Source of the DNA: Armatimonadota bacterium
Lineage (GTDB): Bacteria; Armatimonadota; Armatimonadia; Armatimonadales; Armatimonadaceae
Reading direction: 5' to 3'
NCBI GenBank assembly: GCA_014381035.1
Contig: JACMIS010000889.1
Span: forward strand, 1 to 19,864
Length of the DNA: 19,864 bases
Shown: positions 8,716 to 15,148 of the stretch, one piece after another
How positions within the stretch are numbered: the first letter of the stretch is position 1
Layout of the letters: each line of letters begins with the position of its first letter
The notes under the pieces: model-generated
Told to the model about the DNA's origin: nothing
Databases searched by the model: none
What the model saw: the letters and a program-made list of their open reading frames with translations, nothing else
Program-made: the position numbers and the translations under genes

Positions 8716-8951
8716 GTGTTGTCCTTCGTTTGGGGCTTACCGTTCGTTTCAATAATGTGGGTGCCCTTGTCTTATCGCATGAAATCACCCGTCAGCAACA
8801 AGACATGGCGTCATTCTACCCCAAGTTCTATTCGCCAAACCAAATAAGGATTGATTTTTCTATACTTTTATTTTTTGCTATGCGAGGTTTGTGTCTATTC
8901 CATCCTTCGGCGAGCGAGTCTGCGTTGCCCCGATATGCTATCATTGGTGAC
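8716..8951. other. Divergent intergenic region between sorted-protein and carboxypeptidase genes
   Basis: This region holds the start signals of two divergent genes. The part at 8845-8880 is AT-rich and contains TATACT at 8861-8866, which could drive an alternative + transcript. On the minus strand, TAGAAT (complement of 8813-8818) is a possible -10 for the DUF4394 gene. No small gene is convincing here; the + frame stays open from 8730 into the carboxypeptidase gene without a family match. Confidence 0.4.
8934..8939 (+). promoter_or_regulatory. -10 box TATGCT, probable near-leaderless promoter of the carboxypeptidase gene
   Basis: TATGCT ends 12 nt before the ATG at 8952, leaving a leader of about 5 nt and no Shine-Dalgarno sequence. 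The -35 region is not recognisable. Confidence 0.4.
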
Positions 8952-10439
8952 ATGACACTCCAAAACGTCGCATTCGCTCATGCGTTTTTCTTTCTCGCTT
9001 TTTCACTTCCCTGTATTGCACAAACCGTGCCGGGAAAATCCCCGGCGATTTCCACATCGCTTTCCACGAAAATATCTACCATCCTGTCGCGCCCCACATT
9101 GAAACATGCCTCCGTCGGGGTGCTTGCCCGCTCACTCAAGTCGGGAGAAACGGTATTCGAGCGCAACCCCGATCTTTCCCTGATCCCCGCTTCCAATCAG
9201 AAAATCCTGACGGCTGCCACCGCACTGCGCACCCTCGGTCCGGCGTTTCTTTATCAGACCACGGTTTGTAGTGTCGCCAAGCCGGACGCGGCAGGAACGC
9301 TACGCGGCGATCTTTTTCTGCGTGGCTCGGGCGACCCTTCCCTGACAACGGCGCGGCTGGAAGATCTTGCCCGGTCGGTGGCGAGCAGTGGTGTTAAACG
9401 AGTCATCGGGCGTATCGTCGGGGACGGGAGCGCGTTCGAGAGTCAAACACTCGGGAACGGCTGGCAGTGGGACGATGAATCCTACTATTATTCGCCGCAG
9501 GTGTCCGGCTTGAACTGCGATGGGAACGTGGTTCTGGTGTCGGTCCGCCCCGCCGCACGCCTCGCCGAGCCTGCCACGGTTCTGATAAACGGTCGCCCGG
9601 TTGGTGAAGAAACTTATATCACGGTCGAAAGTCGGGTGCAAACCGTGCTGAATCAGAAAGAACCGGTTGCCCGGGTCTCGTTCGAGCGGGTACGGGGGAT
9701 GAATCGTATCGTTGTTTCCGGCACGATCCCGGTCGGGGCGAAAGAGGAAAGCGAGGCGATAACCGTCGAGGACCCGTCGCGCTTTACCGCTTCCCGGTTC
9801 GTGCTCGCGCTCGTCAAGGCAGGGGTTGCTGTAGAAACGCCGCTCTGGATAGATTCGGGCGTTACTCCGACCAATGCACCGGTGATCGCCACATCGGAAT
9901 CCAAACCGCTGACCGAACTGCTGAAAGATTTTCTCAAGCCGAGTGATAACCTGTACGGGGAAGCACTGCTCAAAACCGTCGGACGCGGCGAAGCGCGAAC
10001 CGGGAGCGGCACGATCAACGCGGGCGGGAAGCGGATCGCCGGTCTGCTGGAAACGGCGAAGATAGATGGGGGCGGGCTACATGTGTCGGATGGCTCCGGG
10101 CTGTCGGTGCAAAACACTGTTACTCCGCGACTTCTGTGTGACCTGCTGATATACGTGGATGGGCGATTCGCTCCGGCTGAACGGGACGCCTTTACGAACG
10201 GTCTGCCAATCGGGGGAGTGGATGGGACACTGCGGGGGCGTTTTAAAAACACGCCGCTTGCCGGGAATGTCCGCGCCAAGACCGGCACGCTGTTCGGTGC
10301 GTCCTCACTTTCCGGGTATGTGACCGCGAAATCCGGCGAGCGGTTCGCATTCTCGATTCTGATGAATCATTCGGCGAGCGCGACAGACGCCCGGCAGGCG
10401 CAGGACGCCATTGTCACTGCGCTTTACGAAGGACGGTGA
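8952..10439 (+). CDS. dacB: D-alanyl-D-alanine carboxypeptidase/endopeptidase, PBP4 type (peptidase S13)
   Basis: This 495-residue periplasmic enzyme trims or cleaves peptidoglycan cross-links. All three penicillin-binding motifs are in order: SxxK as S81-N-Q-K84 (in LIPASNQKIL), SxN as S331-D-N333 (KPSDNLYGEALLKTVG) and KTG at 443-445 (RAKTGTLFG). The wide spacing between the first two motifs matches the large inserted domains of the S13 family. The N-terminus has a hydrophobic export signal (AFAHAFFFLAFSLPCIA), probably cleaved before Gln; a proline before the Cys makes a lipobox unlikely. Two starts are possible. The ATG at 8952 puts the signal peptide at the N-terminus. An in-frame ATG at 8880 would add 24 residues and has its own upstream TATACT box (8861-8866). 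The first is preferred. It stands alone, convergent with the small membrane-protein gene 2 bases away. Confidence 0.93.
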   Translation: MTLQNVAFAHAFFFLAFSLPCIAQTVPGKSPAISTSLSTKISTILSRPTLKHASVGVLARSLKSGETVFERNPDLSLIPASNQKILTAATALRTLGPAFLYQTTVCSVAKPDAAGTLRGDLFLRGSGDPSLTTARLEDLARSVASSGVKRVIGRIVGDGSAFESQTLGNGWQWDDESYYYSPQVSGLNCDGNVVLVSVRPAARLAEPATVLINGRPVGEETYITVESRVQTVLNQKEPVARVSFERVRGMNRIVVSGTIPVGAKEESEAITVEDPSRFTASRFVLALVKAGVAVETPLWIDSGVTPTNAPVIATSESKPLTELLKDFLKPSDNLYGEALLKTVGRGEARTGSGTINAGGKRIAGLLETAKIDGGGLHVSDGSGLSVQNTVTPRLLCDLLIYVDGRFAPAERDAFTNGLPIGGVDGTLRGRFKNTPLAGNVRAKTGTLFGASSLSGYVTAKSGERFAFSILMNHSASATDARQAQDAIVTALYEGR

Positions 10440-10441
10440 GC

Positions 10442-10876
10442 CTACTCCCCCAGATTGCCGAGCGATTGGCGGAATCGGCTGACGCCAGCAGCGGCACCGG
10501 GAGCCGCGTTCACCAGAGCGAACCGCGCTTCGGTCAGTTTCGCGTTGCGCAGTTTGTTGAACACCGCGAGGTTGAAGAAGTGCATTCCGCCTAATATCAG
10601 GAGTACCATGCCGACTTTCGTGGAAAGGGCTTCGATGGAATCCTGTGCGCCATTTATGGGGGTGCCGATCTTGAGCATCAAACTCATATAACCGAGATTG
10701 ATCAGGTAAAAGCCGACCACCAGCAAACGGTTGACGCTGTCAGCGAGGTTGTTGTCGCCGTGGAACACTTCCACCAGAAAAACGCGACCGTTTCGGAACA
10801 ATGTTTGCGCCACCCAGATGGTCAGTGTTACGCTGATAGCGAGATAAACGAGATAAGTAACAACAATCGGTTGCAT
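10442..10876 (-). CDS. Small integral membrane protein of unknown function, probable TetR target
   Basis: This 144-residue protein has three predicted membrane helices: VTYLVYLAISVTLTIWVAQ, LLVVGFYLINLGYMSLML and VGMVLLILGGMHFFNLAVF. Conserved-looking segments between them are FRNGRVFLVEVFHG and NLADSVNRLLVV. It resembles an uncharacterised family of short membrane proteins; I know of no function. Translation initiation is strong: AGGAGG on the coding strand ends 8 nt before the ATG. It is divergent from the TetR gene, and one of two 12-bp palindromes lies upstream of its likely promoter (TTCGGT, 18 nt, TATCGT; + coordinates 10924-10953). Regulation by that TetR protein is therefore likely. 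Confidence 0.75.
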   Translation of the reverse strand: MQPIVVTYLVYLAISVTLTIWVAQTLFRNGRVFLVEVFHGDNNLADSVNRLLVVGFYLINLGYMSLMLKIGTPINGAQDSIEALSTKVGMVLLILGGMHFFNLAVFNKLRNAKLTEARFALVNAAPGAAAGVSRFRQSLGNLGE

Positions 10877-10958
10877 AATGGTTTCCTCCTACGCCGTCCG
10901 GTATTTCACTCGCCGGACGTGGTACGATAAACAGGTTTTTGTCGGGGACCGAAGTCTT

Positions 10959-10988
10959 TTGAACATGTTCATCTTTCACAAATAGAGT
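10959..10988 (+). promoter_or_regulatory. Candidate promoter of the TetR gene
   Basis: TTGAAC at 10959-10964 and TAGAGT at 10983-10988 are separated by 18 nt. The -35 lies inside operator 1, as expected for a self-repressing gene. The assignment rests on consensus matching only. Confidence 0.4.
10960..10971. promoter_or_regulatory. Probable TetR operator 1
   Basis: TGAACATGTTCA is a perfect 12-bp palindrome. Its first bases overlap TTGAAC (10959-10964), which can serve as the -35 of the TetR gene with TAGAGT at 10983-10988 as -10 (18-nt spacer). A near-identical copy lies with its centre 61 bp away. Confidence 0.65.
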
Positions 10989-11020
10989 ACCCTGACTGGC
11001 ATGGTATGTAAAGCGAGAAT

Positions 11021-11032
11021 TGAACGTGTTCA
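11021..11032. promoter_or_regulatory. Probable TetR operator 2
   Basis: TGAACGTGTTCA differs from operator 1 by one central base and lies 16 bp upstream of the TetR start codon. The shared half-site is TGAAC. Repetition of the same palindrome within a 171-bp divergent intergenic region is the main evidence. Confidence 0.65.
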
Positions 11033-11047
11033 TTATCGGGATGGCTT

Positions 11048-11782
11048 ATGACAATGATAGCGGTAGAGGAATCAGTGGCGGACGCCCACGACGGCGAAAT
11101 GCGCAAAGTGCGGAAGGGCGAACGCACGCGGGAGCGGATACTGGAAGCCGCTCTCGCGCTTTTTGCACGACAGGGTTTCGCGGGTGCGACGATGCGCGAT
11201 ATTGCGGCGGAGGCGGGGTGTTCGCTCGGGCTGGCGTATCGCTATTTTTCCCGCAAGGAAGACATGGTCCTCGCCCTGTATGACCGGCTGGCACAAGAAC
11301 TCTCCGATGAAGCCGACCGTTTGCCGAAATCCAAACTCGCGGAGCGTTGGGCGGCGATCGAGATTGCGGATCTGGAACGACTCGCACCGCACCGGGATGC
11401 GTTAGCCGCGCTTTTCGGTGCCGGACTTTCGCCCGATGCGCCGACGCAGGTTTTGGGCGGCGCGACCGCAGAAATCCGGGACCGTGTCCGCGGTGTGTTC
11501 GCACGCGTCGTCAATGGGGCATCGGATGCGCCGAAGCGCGATCAGTCCGCCGAAATCACCACACTTTTCTATGCCGCGCACCTTTCGCTGGTGCTGTTTT
11601 ATCTGCAAGACCGCACCCACAACCAGAAATCGACGCGTGATTTGATCGCCTTCGGGCGTGAGATCCTCGGACTGCTCCGTCCCGCACTAGCTTTGCCGAT
11701 GGTATCGCGCTATCTGACGCGCCTCGCCGAGATATTCACGCCGCTCTTCGGACCACCGGAAACAGGCACTTTGAATCAGTAA
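11048..11782 (+). CDS. TetR/AcrR-family transcriptional regulator
   Basis: This is a 244-residue DNA-binding repressor type. The N-terminal TetR domain (about residues 25-75) is canonical: RERILEAALALFARQGF, then the helix-turn-helix ATMRDIAAEAGCSLGLAYRYF and the following SRKEDMVLALYDRL. The C-terminal part is a mostly helical ligand/dimer domain with no recognisable ligand class. It probably represses itself and the divergent membrane-protein gene by binding the two TGAAC-N2-GTTCA palindromes between them. Start choice is uncertain: ATGs at 11048 and 11054 are in frame, and neither has a strong Shine-Dalgarno sequence. It converges on the ABC permease gene, leaving 39 bases between the stops. 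Confidence 0.9.
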   Translation: MTMIAVEESVADAHDGEMRKVRKGERTRERILEAALALFARQGFAGATMRDIAAEAGCSLGLAYRYFSRKEDMVLALYDRLAQELSDEADRLPKSKLAERWAAIEIADLERLAPHRDALAALFGAGLSPDAPTQVLGGATAEIRDRVRGVFARVVNGASDAPKRDQSAEITTLFYAAHLSLVLFYLQDRTHNQKSTRDLIAFGREILGLLRPALALPMVSRYLTRLAEIFTPLFGPPETGTLNQ

Positions 11783-11821
11783 CACCGCCGGAAGCCTTCA
11801 GGGTCCCAAATGCCCGAGAAA

Positions 11822-12676
11822 TCAAACCCCATCATCGGTGCCAAGGGCGGCGGGGGCGGCACTTTTGTTGCCCATGAAGGCGAGTGCTACCAGTGTCAGC
11901 GCGTAGGGGAGGAGATCTAAGAAGTCGGGCGGGATCTGGACGCCACGCGTCTGAAAATCCTGTTGTAGGGCGGTCCCGAACGCGAAAAAAAGAGCCGCAA
12001 GTGCCGCGCCGAGCGGATGCCACCGTCCGAAGATCACCGCAGCCAGCGCGATATAGCCGCGCCCTGCCGTCATATTTTGTCCGAAGGCACCGAGTCCCGC
12101 GAGTGCGAGTGCGACCCCGCCGAGTCCCGCGAGTGCGCCGGATACGATGACCGCGCCGTAACGCAGAGCGGGAACGTTCACCCCGGCGGAGCGCACCGCC
12201 GCCGGGTTTTCCCCGACCGCACGGAGCCGCAATCCGAGTGCCGTTTTCGTGAATACGAAGTAAAGGATGCCGACCGCGAGGAACGCTAACAACGTCGTCA
12301 CCCAATCCGGGATCGTCGCGTCCGTATTGATTGCGCCGCGAGGATACAAGCGCACCGCGTAGGTGGTGAACCCGAGCAGCCCCAGATTCAATCCGACGCC
12401 GCTAAGGATATGGGCGACGTGCAGTTTTTGGGTGAATATGGCGTGAAGTAGTCCGACGAACGCTCCGGCGACGATCCCCGCAATCACCCCGATGAACGCG
12501 GACCCGGTCGCCTGCGCCGCCGCGACCGACGCGAAACACCCGGCGAGCAACATCGCTTCTAGAGCGATATTAACGACCCCCGCACGCTCAGAAAGGACGC
12601 CGCCCATCGCCGCAAGCGCGAGGGGCGTCCAGAGCCGGAGTGTCGCGGAACCGATGGCGAAAACTGCGTCGAGCAT
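11822..12676 (-). CDS. ABC transporter permease, BPD_transp_2 family (NupQ/YufQ-like, purine nucleoside or BMP-linked)
   Basis: This 284-residue membrane protein has about eight to ten hydrophobic segments. The opening LWTPLALAAMGGVLSERAGV, the motif NIALEAMLLAGCFASV and the segment ALGLRLRAVGENPAAVRSAGV are typical of the inner-membrane permease that pairs with BmpA/NupN-type lipoproteins to import nucleosides. The ATG at 12676 is chosen because AAGGA lies 6 nt upstream; an in-frame GTG at 12727 would overlap the previous gene. It is the last gene of the four-gene minus-strand run, 13 bases after the NIL gene. The usual second permease, ATPase and lipoprotein genes are absent on both sides, so they must be elsewhere if the transporter works. 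Confidence 0.85.
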   Translation of the reverse strand: MLDAVFAIGSATLRLWTPLALAAMGGVLSERAGVVNIALEAMLLAGCFASVAAAQATGSAFIGVIAGIVAGAFVGLLHAIFTQKLHVAHILSGVGLNLGLLGFTTYAVRLYPRGAINTDATIPDWVTTLLAFLAVGILYFVFTKTALGLRLRAVGENPAAVRSAGVNVPALRYGAVIVSGALAGLGGVALALAGLGAFGQNMTAGRGYIALAAVIFGRWHPLGAALAALFFAFGTALQQDFQTRGVQIPPDFLDLLPYALTLVALAFMGNKSAAPAALGTDDGV

Positions 12677-12689
12677 CCGTGTCCTTGTG

Positions 12690-13001
12690 CTACGTGCCGC
12701 GCCCGATATAGGCGGGGCGCGGTTCACCGTCGTTGGTTTCGTTGATCGTGTCCGCGACCGGACCGACGACGTTTACCCCGGTAGTGCTCAGATCCGCGAT
12801 AGCGCGTCCGATCTCTTCGGGAGAGCCGGTAAGCCGCACTTCCATCGTGCCGCCCGCATCGCTGAGCATCGCACGTCGGATGACGACTTCGAGGCGGAAT
12901 CTCTTCGCCAGCGGGGTGACAAGCGGCGTGTCGTACATCGCTTGCGAGAAAGAAAGAGTGTAAAGTTCGCTAATGGTTCGCATAATTGCTGTAGGGATCA
13001 T
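12690..13001 (-). CDS. NIL-domain protein
   Basis: This is a small protein of about 103 residues made almost entirely of one NIL-type domain: ISELYTLSFSQAMYDTPLVT, FRLEVVIRRAMLSDAGGT, MEVRLTGSPEEIGRAIADL and TTGVNVVGPV. NIL domains are small ACT-like ligand or regulatory folds found at the C-terminus of MetN methionine importers and in proteins of sulfur and methionine metabolism, often next to ferredoxin modules. Here the domain stands alone. The start is uncertain. ATGs at 13001 and 12983 are in frame, and a TTG at 13034 would overlap the ferredoxin stop codon by 4 bases (TTGA), which would allow translational coupling. It sits between the ferredoxin and permease genes. Confidence 0.75.
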   Translation of the reverse strand: MIPTAIMRTISELYTLSFSQAMYDTPLVTPLAKRFRLEVVIRRAMLSDAGGTMEVRLTGSPEEIGRAIADLSTTGVNVVGPVADTINETNDGEPRPAYIGRGT

Positions 13002-13030
13002 CGGAACAAGACGGTCCGACGAAAGACGAT

Positions 13031-13345
13031 TCAACGTTTATCCAGAACGGTTTTCGCCGCCGACACGTCCGATACCTTCTTCACGGTACCGTCTGGTAAA
13101 ATCACCGTCACGCCGCCGCTACAGACACTGCGGCACATCGTGGGTGTCGCTAAAAGTCCTGCGTCCGTCGCCGCCCGTTCTACCGCCGCGTAAATCAGGC
13201 GGTGTCCCGGCTCCGCGCCGCAACGCGGACCGCAACAGATTCGGGCGGTGGTGACCGGTGGAGAGTGGTCAGTAGCCATTCCTGCCGGAGCAAGAGACGC
13301 ACCGGTCGCGTCTTCTTCGTTCACGGTCGACTGGTCACTGACCAC
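13031..13345 (-). CDS. Small thioredoxin-like [2Fe-2S] ferredoxin
   Basis: This is a 104-residue protein. Four cysteines form the cluster-binding pattern of short (2Fe-2S) ferredoxin domain proteins: Cys37-x4-Cys42 (CCGPRC; Cys38 is adjacent) and Cys71-x3-Cys75 (MCRSVCSGG), followed by VTVILPDGTVKKV as in that family. It is probably a soluble electron carrier or redox sensor. GTG at 13345 follows GGGAGG by 4 nt and directly abuts the hemQ stop codon, so the two are likely co-translated. A later in-frame ATG at 13279 would remove 22 residues. Those residues are low in family resemblance and are encoded by a stretch of inverted repeats (13263-13347), so they may be dispensable or a start-annotation artefact. 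Confidence 0.8.
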   Translation of the reverse strand: MVSDQSTVNEEDATGASLAPAGMATDHSPPVTTARICCGPRCGAEPGHRLIYAAVERAATDAGLLATPTMCRSVCSGGVTVILPDGTVKKVSDVSAAKTVLDKR

Positions 13346-13347
13346 TC
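13263..13347. repeat. Inverted repeat (GAGTGGTCAGT / ACTGACCACTC) with inner palindrome
   Basis: The 11-bp arm at 13263-13273 is exactly complementary to 13337-13347. The right arm is part of TGGTCA-C-TGACCA (13332-13344), a perfect palindrome with one central base. The element covers the hemQ/ferredoxin junction. Strings of TGGTCAGT/ACTGACCA are known to me as dispersed intergenic repeats in some bacterial genomes, but only one locus can be seen here. Confidence 0.45.
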
Positions 13348-14065
13348 ATCCTCCCAGAGTGTCCAGCACCGCGCGGATATTCTCACCCCGTAGACAGGTA
13401 AAGATCGGCGTGTCCCGCAGAGTATAGCGACTCGAAGTTGTATGGCGCAGTTCCATCACCAGATCCACAAAGTCCGACGGACGATTCGACTCGAACGCGA
13501 CCACCCATTCCTGATCATCAAGACCGAACGAGTAGATCGTGTTGAGTTTGATGGACGGGTACTCATGCCCGACGCGGATATGTTCCTTCATTATCTCGCC
13601 GCGCTCTTCTTTCGGAAGCAGAAACCAGTCACGGGTTTTCACGAATGGATACACGAACAGATACTTGAACTCGCCCGGACGAATGCGGCTCCGCTTTTCT
13701 TCCTGCGACGGGTGGATAAACTCATCCTCATATACCGACGTTTTCGCCTGACCCAGATAGGAGTACGGACGCGTCAGGTATTTGCCGAGACCGGTAGCGA
13801 GAAGCCGCGCCGTCATCTCCTGGAAGACTTCCAGATCGTAGGCGATGCGCCACAGGCAGAAATCGCAGTCGGGGCGGGTGGCAACGGTCGAGAACGGCAC
13901 GATCACGGCGCGTCCCCGGTAGTCGTCTACGACGCGGGCGAACTCCTCTTTGCCTGCGACGCGCTCCTCTTCGGGCAGGCGTCGCCACGCCGGGTCTACG
14001 GCAAAAAAAGCGTATTGGACAAACTGTCGCGGCAGGTTCGCCGTCTCGGTGTTCGGTGCGGACAT
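13346..14065 (-). CDS. hemQ: HemQ, coproheme decarboxylase (chlorite dismutase-like family)
   Basis: This 239-residue cytoplasmic protein converts Fe-coproporphyrin III to heme b, the last step of the coproporphyrin-dependent heme pathway. YLFVYPFVKTRDWFLLPKEE aligns with the catalytic-tyrosine segment of HemQ (Tyr139). The following KEHIRVG supplies the proximal heme ligand (His162), and YSFGLDDQEWVVAFES matches the HemQ C-terminal signature. The position of the distal arginine needed for chlorite breakdown appears to be Asn175, arguing against a true chlorite dismutase; this alignment is from memory. Length fits the family. The frame continues upstream to 14170, but ATG 14065 opens the conserved region and has TACAAT ending 8 nt before it. 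It is the first gene of the hemQ-ferredoxin-NIL-permease run. Confidence 0.9.
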   Translation of the reverse strand: MSAPNTETANLPRQFVQYAFFAVDPAWRRLPEEERVAGKEEFARVVDDYRGRAVIVPFSTVATRPDCDFCLWRIAYDLEVFQEMTARLLATGLGKYLTRPYSYLGQAKTSVYEDEFIHPSQEEKRSRIRPGEFKYLFVYPFVKTRDWFLLPKEERGEIMKEHIRVGHEYPSIKLNTIYSFGLDDQEWVVAFESNRPSDFVDLVMELRHTTSSRYTLRDTPIFTCLRGENIRAVLDTLGG

Positions 14066-14073
14066 ATCCTTTA

Positions 14074-14079
14074 ATTGTA
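14074..14079 (-). promoter_or_regulatory. -10 box TACAAT, probable leaderless promoter of hemQ and the genes after it
   Basis: On the minus strand TACAAT ends 8 nt before the hemQ ATG. An AAGGA is present but only 1 nt from the ATG, too close for a ribosome site. No good -35 is visible. Confidence 0.5.
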
Positions 14080-14209
14080 CCGCACCCGGCAATGGAATCG
14101 CCTCTCCACCGCAGTACCACAGAAGGACGAAAGTAATTGTAACCATTATCAACGAAAACAATACGGTCATGAAGCATATTTCTATAGCATCGGCTATGGG
14201 GAATGAAAA

Positions 14210-14238
14210 TTTAACATTCCTTTAACAATTTCTTAACG
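14210..14238 (+). promoter_or_regulatory. Three 11-bp-spaced TTAAC repeats, Pho-box-like response-regulator site
   Basis: TTTAACA at 14210 and 14221 and CTTAACG at 14232 repeat with an exact 11-bp period. PhoB/PhoP-class regulators bind 11-bp-period direct repeats, and the cyanobacterial Pho box (PyTTAAPyPyW, 3-bp spacers) has nearly this sequence. The third copy lies where the -35 of the downstream promoter should be (candidate -10 TACCAT at 14260-14265), the usual layout for activation by this class. Confidence 0.55.
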
Positions 14239-14259
14239 GGAATCGGCTTTGCGTGTCGG

Positions 14260-14265
14260 TACCAT
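14260..14265 (+). promoter_or_regulatory. Candidate -10 (TACCAT) of the sorted-protein gene
   Basis: TACCAT lies 21 nt after the last TTAAC repeat and would give a leader of about 57 nt before the ATG at 14329. Confidence 0.35.
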
Positions 14266-14328
14266 GATGCGTGTGGGAGGTGGAGCAGTGAACTTCCCTT
14301 ACCCTCCATCCATTATTCAGGAGTGTCT

Positions 14329-15090
14329 ATGCAATTCAAGTCGTTTGTCAAAATCGTCGGCGTTCTCGCCACCGTTTGCTTGTTGTCTCCCGCTTTCGCT
14401 AATCAGACTATCTCGGCGGTCGCCGCCCGCAACGCGACCGTGATGCCGTCGGGACCGCGCACCGGCGCGAACGGCACAAACTTTTTCAATGTCGAGGGCT
14501 CCAATAACGGCAATTTTTCGTCCTATGGTGTGCTGGATTTTGTCTCGGCGGCGTTCGGTATCAACGAAACCGTTGCCAGTGTCCAAAACCTGACGCTGAA
14601 TCTGTTCAATGCGCCTGCCGGTTTCTCCGTCGCAGGTTCCGTGAATGTTTATCTGGCAACCGACGTGACGACAAGCATCAGTAATGTCGGGGGGGCTTCC
14701 CCGCTCCGGTTCCAGGGAACCGGGGAAGGGATCACTAACGGCGGTCAATTAGGGATACTCTACCTGCTCGGATCGGGAGCCTATGTGAATAACGGCAGTA
14801 ACGCCCCGCTTACCTACAACCTCGCCTTTGGGAATACAGCCGCGTCCAACCTGTTCGTAAACAGCCTGAACAACGCGAGTGTTATACGAATCGTGGTAAC
14901 GCCGGTACAGAACAGCGTCGCGGCGACATACGCCGGAGTGACGAACAGTACGGTTGCCAGTCGTCCGCGAATCGGATTCAACACGATTGCTGCAGCGGTG
15001 ACGGTTCCGGAAACGAACACGTTCGCGCTTGCGGGGTTGGGCATTCTCCCCCTCGCTCTTGTTGTCATCCGCCGCCGAAAAGTCGCGTGA
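14329..15090 (+). CDS. Exported protein with PEP-CTERM-like sorting tail
   Basis: This 253-residue protein has a clear signal peptide: basic MQFKSFVK, a hydrophobic run VGVLATVCLLS, and probable cleavage after PAFA. The body is rich in Asn, Ser, Thr and Gly and probably forms a beta-sandwich (LDFVSAAFGINETVASVQNL, LTLNLFNAPAGFSVAGSVNV, IRIVVTPVQNS). It is reminiscent of the choice-of-anchor/DNRLRE-like surface proteins, but I cannot name the family. The C-terminus is VPETNT, a hydrophobic helix and RRRKVA, nearly the same tail as the protein at 7756-8715, so both are likely processed by the same exosortase. AGGAG at 14319-14323 lies 5 nt before ATG 14329; a GTG at 14323 overlaps that site and is rejected. 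The upstream TTAAC repeats suggest stress- or phosphate-responsive control. A strong terminator follows. Confidence 0.8.
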   Translation: MQFKSFVKIVGVLATVCLLSPAFANQTISAVAARNATVMPSGPRTGANGTNFFNVEGSNNGNFSSYGVLDFVSAAFGINETVASVQNLTLNLFNAPAGFSVAGSVNVYLATDVTTSISNVGGASPLRFQGTGEGITNGGQLGILYLLGSGAYVNNGSNAPLTYNLAFGNTAASNLFVNSLNNASVIRIVVTPVQNSVAATYAGVTNSTVASRPRIGFNTIAAAVTVPETNTFALAGLGILPLALVVIRRRKVA

Positions 15091-15115
15091 TCTCTATAAC
15101 CTCGCTACGAGACGA

Positions 15116-15145
15116 CTTTCCTGGTTCTCAGGAAAGCCGTTTTTT
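15116..15145 (+). terminator. Rho-independent terminator
   Basis: CTTTCCTG (15116-15123), a 5-nt loop and CAGGAAAG (15129-15136) form a perfect 8-bp stem followed 3 nt later by TTTTTT (15140-15145). It is oriented for the sorted-protein gene, with no T-run for the opposite strand, and lies just before the stop of the convergent AEC gene. Confidence 0.9.
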
Positions 15146-15148
15146 CAT

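Noticed and set aside
12492..13193. 233-codon + strand open frame
   Set aside because: Antisense across the permease, NIL and ferredoxin genes; the arginine-rich translation has no domain.
13346..14065. Chlorite dismutase
   Set aside because: The family fold is shared, but the segment around the proximal His and the SFGLDDQEW signature fit HemQ, and the distal Arg position appears to be Asn.
13442..14074. 210-codon + strand open frame
   Set aside because: Antisense to hemQ, whose frame has clear family motifs; the long frame is a product of high GC codon structure.
14170..14226. 18-codon peptide before the sorted-protein gene
   Set aside because: It overlaps the TTAAC repeat box, has no ribosome site and no sign of conservation.
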